A stretch of 64,000 nucleotides of DNA from JOPF133 sp052144935. GTDB lineage: Bacteria; Acidobacteriota; Terriglobia; Bryobacterales; Bryobacteraceae. The notes beneath the pieces are model-generated. The model did no database searches and was not told the DNA's origin. It worked only from the letters and a program-made list of their open reading frames with translations. Made by a program: the position numbers and the translations under genes. Of the stretch, positions 43,145-51,021 are shown piece after piece. Numbering within the stretch: position 1 is the stretch's first letter; every line of letters begins with the position of its first letter. The DNA is taken from positions 1 through 64,000 of the forward strand of contig JBKQPR010000344.1 in assembly GCA_052144935.1 (NCBI GenBank). Direction: 5' to 3'.

Positions 43145-43767
43145 TCAGCAGCGTTCGCGAGGATGCCTTTGTGGAAACCGGCGGGCCGCCCGCCCCCTTG
43201 GCCGTGCGCAAGGCGCGCATGCACGATATCCGGCCCATCCTGGATCTGATCAATGGCTACGCGGCTAAAGGCATCATGCTGCCCCGCACCGAGTTCGAGA
43301 TGTCCGAAGCTATCCGCGACTTCACCGTGGTCATGCAAGGCGACCAGTTGCTTGGCTGCGGCGCGTTGCACTTCTATAGCCCCACGTTTGGAGAGATCCG
43401 GTCGCTGGCGGTCGATGAGCGCGCCAAGACGAAGGGGGTAGGGCGCCGCCTGGTGGAGGCGTTGGTCGAAGAAGCGCAGGCTTACGAACTCGATGCCGTC
43501 TTCGCCTTTACCTATGTTGTTGGATTTTTCAACAGAGTCAGTTTCCACGAGGTCGAGCGGGGTATGCTCCCGCTGAAAGCCTGGAAAGACTGCTTGCGCT
43601 GCCCGAAGTTCCAGGCTTGCGATGAAATCGCCGTGCTGCGGATTTTGCGCCGGCAGCACTGGCCGGAAACCATACCGCAACTCTGGCAGCATGCCACCAC
43701 GGGCCCCGATGATCAACTGATTCAAATTCCTACACCTATCCCGCTTACCCCGATACCCTCAAAGTAG
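43141..43767 (+). CDS. argA: Short GNAT-type N-acetylglutamate synthase (ArgA-like)
   Basis: A 208-aa GNAT acetyltransferase that probably makes N-acetylglutamate. Acetyl-CoA-binding motif A is visible as SLAVDERAKTKGVGRRLVEALVEEA, preceded by GEIR, and FAFTYVVGFFNRVSFHEVE matches the stand-alone NAGS group. The ATG overlaps the argB stop (ATGA), implying coupling. The classic ArgA has an extra kinase-like domain that is absent here. The C-terminal ~20 residues are Pro/Thr-rich and look non-essential. Confidence 0.85.
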   Translation: MISSVREDAFVETGGPPAPLAVRKARMHDIRPILDLINGYAAKGIMLPRTEFEMSEAIRDFTVVMQGDQLLGCGALHFYSPTFGEIRSLAVDERAKTKGVGRRLVEALVEEAQAYELDAVFAFTYVVGFFNRVSFHEVERGMLPLKAWKDCLRCPKFQACDEIAVLRILRRQHWPETIPQLWQHATTGPDDQLIQIPTPIPLTPIPSK

Positions 43768-43894
43768 GGTCATCCATCAATCCCCTCAAAAGACCGCTGA
43801 GAAACTCGACAAAATTGGCGACTTTCGGTATAGAATCAGCTTTAAGGATGTAAAAGCCTTAAATATTGATCCTGATCTTCCTTGTGAGGCATAC

Positions 43895-44866
43895 ATGAGA
43901 GCACAGACGGTTGACGTGAAATCTTCAACTGGAAGGGTCCTTTGCTGCACCGTTTTCCGGCCGGGCGGGAAAAAGCTGTTGGCCAAAGGTCACATTATTA
44001 GCGACGAAGACATCCGCGTGTTGGAGTCCGAGGGGATGGAGACCATCTGGGTCACCGAACTGGAGGACGGAGAGGTTAGCGAAGACGATGCCGTTTGCCG
44101 CGTGGCCACCGAAATGGGCTGCGGCAGCTTCGAGATTCGCCTCGCGGCGGGCGGACGCGCCAACCTGCTGGCCACCGAAAACTGCTGCGTGCTGGTGGAC
44201 GATGAGCTGCTCAAGCAGATCAATTGCACCTCCAGCGTGGTCATCGCCACGTCCCTGAACTTTAGCTATGCGGTGGTCGGGCAGCGAATCGCCACCGTGA
44301 AGAGCGCGCCTTTCGCAGTGGCCAAGGATCAGTTGGATGCGGTCATCGGAATCCTGAAAGAGCGCGGGCCGATTCTGCAGGCTCGCCCGGTCCGGACGCC
44401 GAGTGTAGGAATTCTCTACACTGACCCGATTAGCGGCGAGCGCGCCCGCCAGCTCTTCGAGAACATCATGCGCCAGCGCCTGGAGCGCTTCGGCGTGAAC
44501 GCAAATTTTGTTTTAGCCTGCACGGAAGATGAGAATTCCGTGTCCCGCTGCCTGCAACATCTCTTGAGATCGAAGCCCTGCGTGATTATGGTGGCGTCCA
44601 CCACGGCGCCCGCCGGTCCGGAAGATGTGATCGGCCAGGCCATGTTGCGCATCGGCGGCCAGGTGGAACGCTTCCTGGCCCCGGTGGAACCGGGCAACCT
44701 GTTGCTGCTGTCCTACAAAGACGACGCGCCGATCCTTTCGGCACCCGGTTGCTTCCGCTCCGCCAAGCCAAACGTAGTCGATCTGGTATTGCCTCCGCTG
44801 CTGGCCCGGTATCATATTACGGGCTGGGAGATAGCCTGCCTGGGACATGGCGGCTTGCTGGCATAG
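43895..44866 (+). CDS. Molybdopterin-binding (MoeA/MogA-like) protein
   Basis: A 323-aa protein. The N-terminal half resembles the beta-rich region of MoeA (GRVLCCTVFRPGGKKLLAKGHIISDEDI). The C-terminal half has a MoCF-biosynthesis fold (SVGILYTDPISGERARQLFEN, then VIMVASTTAPAGPEDVIGQAMLRIGG, FLAPVEPGNLLLL). It is shorter than full MoeA (about 400 aa), so the role may be molybdopterin binding or transfer. GAGG 5 bases before the ATG supports the start. A MoaD-MoaE fusion lies 10 kb away. Confidence 0.82.
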   Translation: MRAQTVDVKSSTGRVLCCTVFRPGGKKLLAKGHIISDEDIRVLESEGMETIWVTELEDGEVSEDDAVCRVATEMGCGSFEIRLAAGGRANLLATENCCVLVDDELLKQINCTSSVVIATSLNFSYAVVGQRIATVKSAPFAVAKDQLDAVIGILKERGPILQARPVRTPSVGILYTDPISGERARQLFENIMRQRLERFGVNANFVLACTEDENSVSRCLQHLLRSKPCVIMVASTTAPAGPEDVIGQAMLRIGGQVERFLAPVEPGNLLLLSYKDDAPILSAPGCFRSAKPNVVDLVLPPLLARYHITGWEIACLGHGGLLA

Positions 44867-44921
44867 GTGTGTCTCCTCCACTCTTGTAGCCCGACCCTCC
44901 GAGCGGGCTATAAGTGCTCCT

Positions 44922-44959
44922 GCCGGGCGTTCTGGTAACGCCCGGCTCTTTTTATTTTT
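44922..44959 (+). terminator. Rho-independent terminator
   Basis: GCCGGGCGTT-CTGGT-AACGCCCGGC is a perfect 10-bp stem followed by TCTTTTTATTTTT. It is the strongest terminator in the window and ends the molybdopterin-binding gene. A weaker hairpin (TAGCCCG...CGGGCTA, 44887-44910) precedes it. Between it and 45148 I see only a degenerate stretch resembling the GCGGTGAA repeat family near 45083-45097. Confidence 0.93.
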
Positions 44960-45147
44960 AACGAAGCTCCGCTTCAGACCGTGTCGGGTTCTCCACGCTT
45001 TTCCCCGTGTCTCCGGGCCCAGGGGGCGCCCCCCACGTCAGAAGTTTCCTCGCCCCCAGAACATCGACCTCAGTCGATGCGAAGGCTCTGCGGTGAAAAA
45101 AACCAGGATGCCGATCTCTGAGCTGAAAGCTCTTTGAGCTGAAAGCT

Positions 45148-45759
45148 CTACTTCCACTCGATTCCCCGCGCCGCCATCTCCCGCTGCAACTGCTCGCAGG
45201 ATTCGAACTGCACCGCGTCAATCCCCAATCGCCGCGCGGCCGCCACGTATTCGGCAATATCGTCCGTGTAGAAACACTCCTCGGGGCGGCAGCCCGCCAT
45301 TGCCAGGGCCGCCTGGAAGATCGCCGGCTGTGGCTTCAGGGCCTTCACTTCATACGACAGAATCAGCCCGTGAAAACGCCGCAGCAGCAGCGGGTAGTTC
45401 TCGCGAATGGACTGAATGTGGATGGCATTCGTGTTGGAGAGCATCAGCAGACGGTAGCGCGCCGCCAATCCCTCCAGCATGTCGTCGGGCACCAGGGTCT
45501 GGCGAAAGATGCAACTCCAGATGCGGCAGAACTCGGCGTAGTCCACCGTGAGGTCCAAGACCTCGGAAATCCGCCTGACGAAATCCCGCGGCTCGATCAA
45601 TCCCGTTTCAAAACGCTCCACCAGCCCGGTCGCCGCCAGGCGCCGCGGGATCTCCGCCGCACGGTACGGACACAGGCCCTCCAGCGCGCGGTACCCAAGC
45701 TGAAAATCGAAATGGACCAGAACCTTTCCCAGGTCGAAGATGATGGCGCGGTAGCTCAC
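45148..45759 (-). CDS. HAD-superfamily phosphatase
   Basis: A 203-aa HAD hydrolase. Motif I is AIIFDLGKVLVHFD; the nucleophile is the first Asp but the usual second Asp of DxD is Gly, seen in the subgroup with FDLGGV. Motif II is MLSNTNA, motif III is the Lys in KALKPQP, and motif IV is CFYTDDIAEYVAAA. Substrate unknown. GTG 45759 (VSYRAIIFDLG) is the natural start; upstream codons come from a tandem repeat array. Confidence 0.85.
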   Translation of the reverse strand: MSYRAIIFDLGKVLVHFDFQLGYRALEGLCPYRAAEIPRRLAATGLVERFETGLIEPRDFVRRISEVLDLTVDYAEFCRIWSCIFRQTLVPDDMLEGLAARYRLLMLSNTNAIHIQSIRENYPLLLRRFHGLILSYEVKALKPQPAIFQAALAMAGCRPEECFYTDDIAEYVAAARRLGIDAVQFESCEQLQREMAARGIEWK

Positions 45760-45800
45760 TCTCTTACGATAGCCCGAGCCCGACAGCCCGAGCCCGACAG

Positions 45801-46095
45801 CCCGAGCCGCGCCGCTTCCCGGGGGATCGACTCGGCGCATTGCGGCCGGTGGGACTGGCGGCCCGCCGGTTTCCCGAGCCGCGCCGCTTCCCGGGGTCGA
45901 CTCGGCACATTGAGGCCGGTGGACTTAGCGGCCCGCCGGTGTCCCGAGCCGCGCCGTTTCCCGGGGACCGACTCGGCACATTTGAGGCCGCCGGACGTGG
46001 CGGCCCGCCGGTTCCCGATCCGCGCCGCTTTCAGGCGAATTGTCTAGCCGCATTGCGGCCCGTGGGCGTGGCGGCCGGCCGTTCCCGAGCGGCGT
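45801..46095. repeat. ~70-bp tandem repeat array, four units plus a partial
   Basis: Units begin CCCGAGCCGCGCCGCTTCCC at 45801, 45873, 45943 and 46013, with a degenerate fifth start at 46083. Unit lengths are 72, 70, 70 and 70 bp, and each contains a CGACTCGGC block and a GGCGGCCCGCCGGT block. A 14-bp AGCCCGAGCCCGAC duplication (45773-45800) precedes it. It fills the gap between tolC and the HAD gene. There are no unique spacers, so it is not CRISPR. Confidence 0.9.
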
Positions 46096-46109
46096 CGCCT
46101 CCAGTGAAC

Positions 46110-48044
46110 CTATTTGTCCGGCGGTTTTGCGGCCGTCCCCGCCGGGGTCTGTCCCGCCGGCGCCGGCCCAGCCGGCGGCACGTCCGGAATCCTGGATGGC
46201 CGCCCCACCCGCCCGCTCATCCCCTCTTCGAGCGTGATGCGGCTCTTTTCCAGCGTCTGGCCCAGCGTCTGGTCGAGCATCACGCGCGCGCGGGCGTAGG
46301 CGCTCGTGGCGGTCATCTCCGCAAGCTGCGCGGCCATCAGCGCCCGCTGATCCACCATGATGTAATTGAAGGTGGCCGTTCCATAGGACTTCTTCTGCTC
46401 GGCGGCCAGCAGTTGCTCCTGCAACACGCGCGATTCGCGGGCCGCCTCGTAGCGCGCCCGCGCCTGGCGCATCGCGATAACCCCGCTCGAAATATCCACC
46501 AGGATCTGGTTGTTATCGCGCTGGCCCTGAAGCTGTCCCTGGCGGAACTTCAACTGGTCGATGCCGTAATCGCCCTGGGCGGCCCGGTTCCCGACGGGCA
46601 TGCTGAAATAAACGGTGGCGGATTCGTTCCCGAAATCACGACGGAAGATCTGCCCGAGGGCCGTGCCGTATTGTCCCACAAAGGCCGGAGGGGCCTGGCC
46701 GCCGGAGGCCTGGGGCGTGCCGGCCACTCCGCGATCGTACGTCCGGAGATACGAAATGAGTGTCGGCAGCAATGGATTGGTCGTACCGACCAGAGCCATC
46801 TCGTCGGTCTGGTCCCTGAATTTAGCCAGGGCCACGTCGGGCCGCCGGTCCATCGCGCCGGCCAGCAGTTGGCGCAGCGGCGGCAATTCTTCTTCCGCCT
46901 CCGGCACATCGATATGATCGAGCGGGATGATCTCGGCCGCTTCGAGCGCCGGGTCTTCCGTGTGGCTGAGAGCTTCCTTCAGCGTCGTGGCGCGCTGCCG
47001 CATAGTGGCTTGGGCGATCGCAAGGTCTTGGCGGCGGCTGGCCACCTCGGCTTCCGCGCGTGGCAGTTCGACACCAGCCAGGGCCCCCACCGAAATCTCG
47101 TACTGCGTATCCTCGCGGAACTTCTGGGTGATCTCGAAGGCGCGCTGCCGCAGCTTCAACTCGTCACGGGCACCGGCGTAATCCCAGTAGGAATTCGTCA
47201 CACTCACCACCAGGTTGACCAACTGCGAGCGAAACACCTCGCGGGAAGCGACGGCATTGATCCGCGCGATGCGGATTTGATAATCGTTCAAATGGGTCCC
47301 GAATTGTTGCAGCCACGGCTGCTGGTATATGAGCGCCATGTAAGATCCCATTTGCGGTTCCAACACGTCGCTCGGCGCGTTCTCTTTCAGATACTGCTCG
47401 TAACTGTTAAATTGCACGTACCCACCCGTCAGCAGCCCCTGCTGCACCAGGTTGCTGTAGACGCGTTGGCTGGCAATTAGCGCCTCCGTCTGGGCCACCA
47501 CCGTGTTGGCGTAAGGAGTGGTGAGGTGGGAAAAGCTCTCGGCCCCCTGCGTAACCGCATCGAGGTTAGGAACCACGATGCCTACCTGTTGGATACCGGT
47601 GTTGTTGCTGCCGCCGCCTCCACCTCCGCTGCTGCCGACCGTCAGCCCAGCGGCTTGGGTGCTGCCGGCCACTCCCAATCCGTTATCCACGCTCCCAATC
47701 ACCGTGTTGCTGCGAGGAACGCCGCGCAACGGACCTCCACCTTTGGCGCGCTCCAGCGCCGACGCTTGCAGCAGCGGCGTGTAGCGGTCGATCTCCAGGT
47801 TCAGATTATTCTCGATCGCCAGCGCCAGAGCATCCTCCAGCGTCAGGTACAGGTTGCCTGCGCGGATCAGGCTGTACAGCCGGTTGGAATTGGTCAGCCG
47901 CACCGGCGGAACGGTCGGCGCCATGTACGATCGGATGGGCCCGATCGTTGTCGGCCGTTCCAGCAATGGCTGTTGTTGCCCATAGCCGGGCAGGACTGCC
48001 GCGGCCCACAGCGCGATTGCGATACGCCAATTTCGCCGCTTCAT
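46110..48044 (-). CDS. TolC-family outer-membrane channel protein (second of a pair)
   Basis: A 644-aa outer-membrane efflux protein with signal peptide RIAIALWAAAVLPGYGQ. An N-terminal extension leads to LTLEDALALAIENNLNLEI, the usual TolC opening, and two OEP halves rich in coiled-coil heptads follow. A Pro/Ala/Gly-rich tail ends the protein. At 644 aa it is longer than E. coli TolC, as common in Acidobacteria. Its ATG overlaps the stop of the upstream tolC paralogue by 4 bases. No pump or adaptor is in the operon. Confidence 0.88.
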   Translation of the reverse strand: MKRRNWRIAIALWAAAVLPGYGQQQPLLERPTTIGPIRSYMAPTVPPVRLTNSNRLYSLIRAGNLYLTLEDALALAIENNLNLEIDRYTPLLQASALERAKGGGPLRGVPRSNTVIGSVDNGLGVAGSTQAAGLTVGSSGGGGGGSNNTGIQQVGIVVPNLDAVTQGAESFSHLTTPYANTVVAQTEALIASQRVYSNLVQQGLLTGGYVQFNSYEQYLKENAPSDVLEPQMGSYMALIYQQPWLQQFGTHLNDYQIRIARINAVASREVFRSQLVNLVVSVTNSYWDYAGARDELKLRQRAFEITQKFREDTQYEISVGALAGVELPRAEAEVASRRQDLAIAQATMRQRATTLKEALSHTEDPALEAAEIIPLDHIDVPEAEEELPPLRQLLAGAMDRRPDVALAKFRDQTDEMALVGTTNPLLPTLISYLRTYDRGVAGTPQASGGQAPPAFVGQYGTALGQIFRRDFGNESATVYFSMPVGNRAAQGDYGIDQLKFRQGQLQGQRDNNQILVDISSGVIAMRQARARYEAARESRVLQEQLLAAEQKKSYGTATFNYIMVDQRALMAAQLAEMTATSAYARARVMLDQTLGQTLEKSRITLEEGMSGRVGRPSRIPDVPPAGPAPAGQTPAGTAAKPPDK

Positions 48045-49990
48045 CGGGGGACCTCCACGGGCTTCGCCGGCGGCAGGTTCGCGGGGAGAAACGATTCCCT
48101 CTGGACGTGCCCGTCCAGAGCCTCTTTCATCGAAATATGGTTCACCTCCAGGGTACGGCCCATGGCCGAATCGAAGAAGATCTTGGCATGTGTGTAGTTG
48201 GCCATCGCCTGAACCTCGGCATCCTGATCGGTGGCCAGATCCTTTTGCGCCTGGATCACCAGCGCCACCGTCGACACGCCGGATTGAAATCGCTTCTGTT
48301 CGGCCTCCAGGCTCTGCTCCCCCAGTTGCCGCGTCTCCACGGCGGTTTCGTAACGCGCGCGCGCCTGTTGCAAGCCGATCACCGCGGTCTTCACATCCAC
48401 CCGCACCTGGTTAATCGCCCGCTGATTCTGCAATTCGCGCTGGCGAAGCTGCAGTTGGTCGGTCACATAATCCGCCTGCGCGACTCGATTCCGGAAGGGA
48501 ATGTTGAAGGACAAGCCGGCCGAGTAATTGGGAAAATTGCGGTCGGCGATCTGCGATATAACCGTGCCCGTGTTCCCCACGAAAAAGCCGCCGGGCGCCC
48601 CACAACAACCGTTGTACAGAGGATTCAAGGGCCCGGCCAAACCCACGTTGTTGACATCGGCGAAGGCCGAGAGGCTGGGCAACAGGGCGTTCCTGGTGCC
48701 CTTGGTCATGATCTTCTGGCTGTCGAGGTTGATCTTAGCCTGCTCGATCTCCACGCGGTTGGCGACGGCTTCCTGGATCAGGTCCTGGACCGGGCGAACC
48801 TCCTCGGTCTTGGGAATTTCAATGTGATCCAGCGGTACGATGTGGACATCGTCGAGCCAGGTGTTTTCGGTGACGTTGCGGGTGAGCGCGTTCTTGAGCA
48901 CGATTTCCTGCTGCTGGACGTTAGTCTGCGCGATCAGCAGGTCTTCCTTACTGCTGGAAACTCCGGCCGCTGCGCGGGTCACTTCAATCCCGGCCATGGC
49001 GCCGATCTCGGTCTGCTTTTTGTTGCCTTCGTAAAGCTCCTCGGCAGTCGCGAGCGCTTTCTCTTTGATGCGCACCGCGTCGTTGAAGCTCACCAGGTCC
49101 CAATAAAGGTTCAGCACCGCCGCCACGGTCGTCTCGACCTGGAGTTTCACCTGCAGGTCATTGACCTTCGAGGTATTGCGGGCCACCAGGATGTCGCGTT
49201 TGTTCACCGCGAAGCTGAAGCCTTGCAACAACGGCTGGCTGACGTTGACATCCACCTGGCCGGTAAGCACAGGATTTTCCAGGAGCGGCGCGGCGCCGTT
49301 ATCGTAAAAGAGCCGGTTCTCGTAAAAGCTGGCATTCAACGAGGTGCCCGTGGCGAACGCTTGGTTGTAGCTGACCTGGAAGGTGCGCGAAGTGGTGACC
49401 AGCGCTTCGGTTGCGTTGAGCACCGCATTGCTTTCCGGTGTCGAGTAATGGCCAATCTGGAAAACTGCGCTGATGGAGGGGTCCAGGTTCGGCAGACCAG
49501 GTCCTACCTGCGTGATGATGCTGCCGCCCGCGTTAAAACCGCTGCCGCCCACCAGGCCGTTGGCGTTGCCGCTGACGCCGGCGGTGCTCACGCTGGTAGG
49601 CCCGGCCGCGATCGCCGTAGACACGTCACGCAGATACTGGCCGCTGTCCGCGCGGCGCTGCACCTCGCGCGACAGAAACGGTGTGTAGCGCTGCACGGCG
49701 ATATCGAGATTGTTCTCCAGCACCAGGGCAATCACGTCCTGCACCGAAAGGTACAGATTGCCGCTGCGCACCAGCTCCTGCAGCCGCGGCGAATTGGTCA
49801 GCTTGGGCGGCGATATGATGCGCGGTTCTATATGAAAAGGCTTCAGAAACCTCCCCACTACGGGCATCGGCCGGGCCGCTTGGATGGAAACTTCGGATTG
49901 CGCAAAGGCTGTGGAACCCGCGGCGAAAAGGACCATCAGCAAACCGCATCCGGTGTACTTGCGCTGAGTGAGGCTGAAATTCATGGGCAT
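48041..49990 (-). CDS. TolC-family outer-membrane channel protein (first of a pair)
   Basis: A 649-aa paralogue of the next gene: signal peptide CGLLMVLFAAGSTAFAQ, N-terminal region with LTNSPRLQELVRSGNLYLSVQDVIALVLENNLDIAV, and two OEP repeats with long helices (ARYETAVETRQLGEQSLEAEQ). GGAAGA six bases before ATG 49990 supports the start. The two proteins share the N-terminal SG/AGNLYL motif and overall layout, indicating a tandem duplication. They may form homomeric channels for different pumps or a hetero-trimer. Confidence 0.88.
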   Translation of the reverse strand: MPMNFSLTQRKYTGCGLLMVLFAAGSTAFAQSEVSIQAARPMPVVGRFLKPFHIEPRIISPPKLTNSPRLQELVRSGNLYLSVQDVIALVLENNLDIAVQRYTPFLSREVQRRADSGQYLRDVSTAIAAGPTSVSTAGVSGNANGLVGGSGFNAGGSIITQVGPGLPNLDPSISAVFQIGHYSTPESNAVLNATEALVTTSRTFQVSYNQAFATGTSLNASFYENRLFYDNGAAPLLENPVLTGQVDVNVSQPLLQGFSFAVNKRDILVARNTSKVNDLQVKLQVETTVAAVLNLYWDLVSFNDAVRIKEKALATAEELYEGNKKQTEIGAMAGIEVTRAAAGVSSSKEDLLIAQTNVQQQEIVLKNALTRNVTENTWLDDVHIVPLDHIEIPKTEEVRPVQDLIQEAVANRVEIEQAKINLDSQKIMTKGTRNALLPSLSAFADVNNVGLAGPLNPLYNGCCGAPGGFFVGNTGTVISQIADRNFPNYSAGLSFNIPFRNRVAQADYVTDQLQLRQRELQNQRAINQVRVDVKTAVIGLQQARARYETAVETRQLGEQSLEAEQKRFQSGVSTVALVIQAQKDLATDQDAEVQAMANYTHAKIFFDSAMGRTLEVNHISMKEALDGHVQRESFLPANLPPAKPVEVPR

Positions 49991-50278
49991 ACGCAGTCTT
50001 CCGCCTTTTGACGCTTCGTTCGAGGGCAGGTTGGCTTCCAGCGGACAATCAAGGTGTGCAATTCCAATTCCATCGGCCGTGCGGAGGAACGCACGGGTTG
50101 ATAGGCGCGGGCGCGGCGCAGGGTGTCCGGTTTTGAGAACGGCTGTTCGAAATCATTACGGAGGCTGAGCGCGGTTACTTCCCGGCCGGAACGCGCCGCC
50201 TCAGTTCCTCGAACCAGTCCATCACGCCACCGCCCGGCTTGTCCCGACTGGCCTCGCCATGTAACCATAAGGATTAAG
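49991..50278. other. Gap between tolC and the DUF433 gene
   Basis: The tolC promoter should lie here on the minus strand. Open frames reading through it are Arg/Pro-rich and lack domains. I see no repeat arm or terminator hairpin. Confidence 0.4.
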
Positions 50279-50599
50279 ATGGGCGCGCCCAAAGAATACG
50301 TTAGAACCATCGAAGGCGGATACCGCGTGGGCGACACGCGGGTTTCCCTCGATTCGCTCGTGTATTTGTTCAGCGAGGGCATGTCGGCTGAGAGCATGGC
50401 TGAATGTTATCCGGCGCTGACGCTCGAACAGGTACACGGCGCTCTCGCGTTTTACCTGGCGCATCGGAAAGAGATCGATGCCTACCTTGCGGAAGGGCAG
50501 CGTACTGCCGAGTCGTAGCACGTGCAATCGAGGCAAGCGAACGCGGAGTTGATTGCGAAGTTGCAGCGTGCGCGCCATGCGAGTGAGATTCCAGGCTGA
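50279..50599 (+). pseudogene. DUF433 antitoxin with a premature stop codon
   Basis: The 79-codon frame GGYRVGDTRVSLDSLVYLFSEGMSAESMAECYPALTLEQVHGAL is a clear DUF433 antitoxin, a small DNA-binding partner of PIN-like DUF5615 toxins. It stops at TAG 50516-50518. The same frame continues after the stop as QSRQANAELIAKLQRARHASEIPG to TGA 50597-50599, the expected C-terminal helix, and overlaps the toxin start by 23 bases. So a nonsense mutation appears to have removed about 26 residues. Confidence 0.78.
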
Positions 50600-50927
50600 C
50601 GCCGATCTCGACGGACGCATCATCCGGGGGCTGCGGCGGCTCGCGCCGGAGATCGACCTCCGGACGGCGCCGAGGCGGGCCTCAGTGGGCTGGGGGATCT
50701 CGAAGTCCTGCGGATCTCGGCGGACTCCGGACGAATCCTCGTGAGTCAGGACCGCCCGCACGATGCCGGCGCATTTTGCCAGCTACACGGCTGACGCGCT
50801 CAGCCCCGGAGTCGTTCTTCTACGGGAAGCGATCGCGATCGGGACCGCGATCGAAGAACTCATCCTGATTTGGAGCGCGAGCGAGGCCGTTGAATGGGTG
50901 AACCGGCTCGTGTGGATTCCCCTCTGA
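50577..50927 (+). pseudogene. DUF5615 PIN-like toxin with two frameshifts
   Basis: Block one reads MRVRFQADADLDGRIIRGLRR...EIDLRTAP. After a one-base loss near 50673-50676 the frame reads EAGLSGLGDLEVLRISADSG and RILVSQDR. After an extra C near 50755 it reads RTMPAHFASYTADALSPGVV...AIGTAIEELILIW...EWVNRLVWIPL-stop. Joined, these give a full-length DUF5615 protein with its conserved Asp residues (ADAD, SQDR). The two shifts cancel, but the middle third is lost in any single frame. Confidence 0.8.
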
Positions 50928-51021
50928 GCCGTCGACGCGAAACCTTCCGGGCAGTCCGGGCAGCTCCTGCCTTTACCGCTAAACCACCCCGTGATATGCT
51001 GGGGCCGTCAGGAGCTAACCT

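Noticed and set aside
45801..46095. Possible CRISPR array
   Set aside because: The units are contiguous ~70-bp copies with no unique spacers, and no cas genes are present anywhere in the window.
45840..50011. Long + strand open frames opposite the tolC pair (45840-47480, 47948-50011)
   Set aside because: They mirror the tolC reading frames, start in the tandem array and have biased, domain-free composition.
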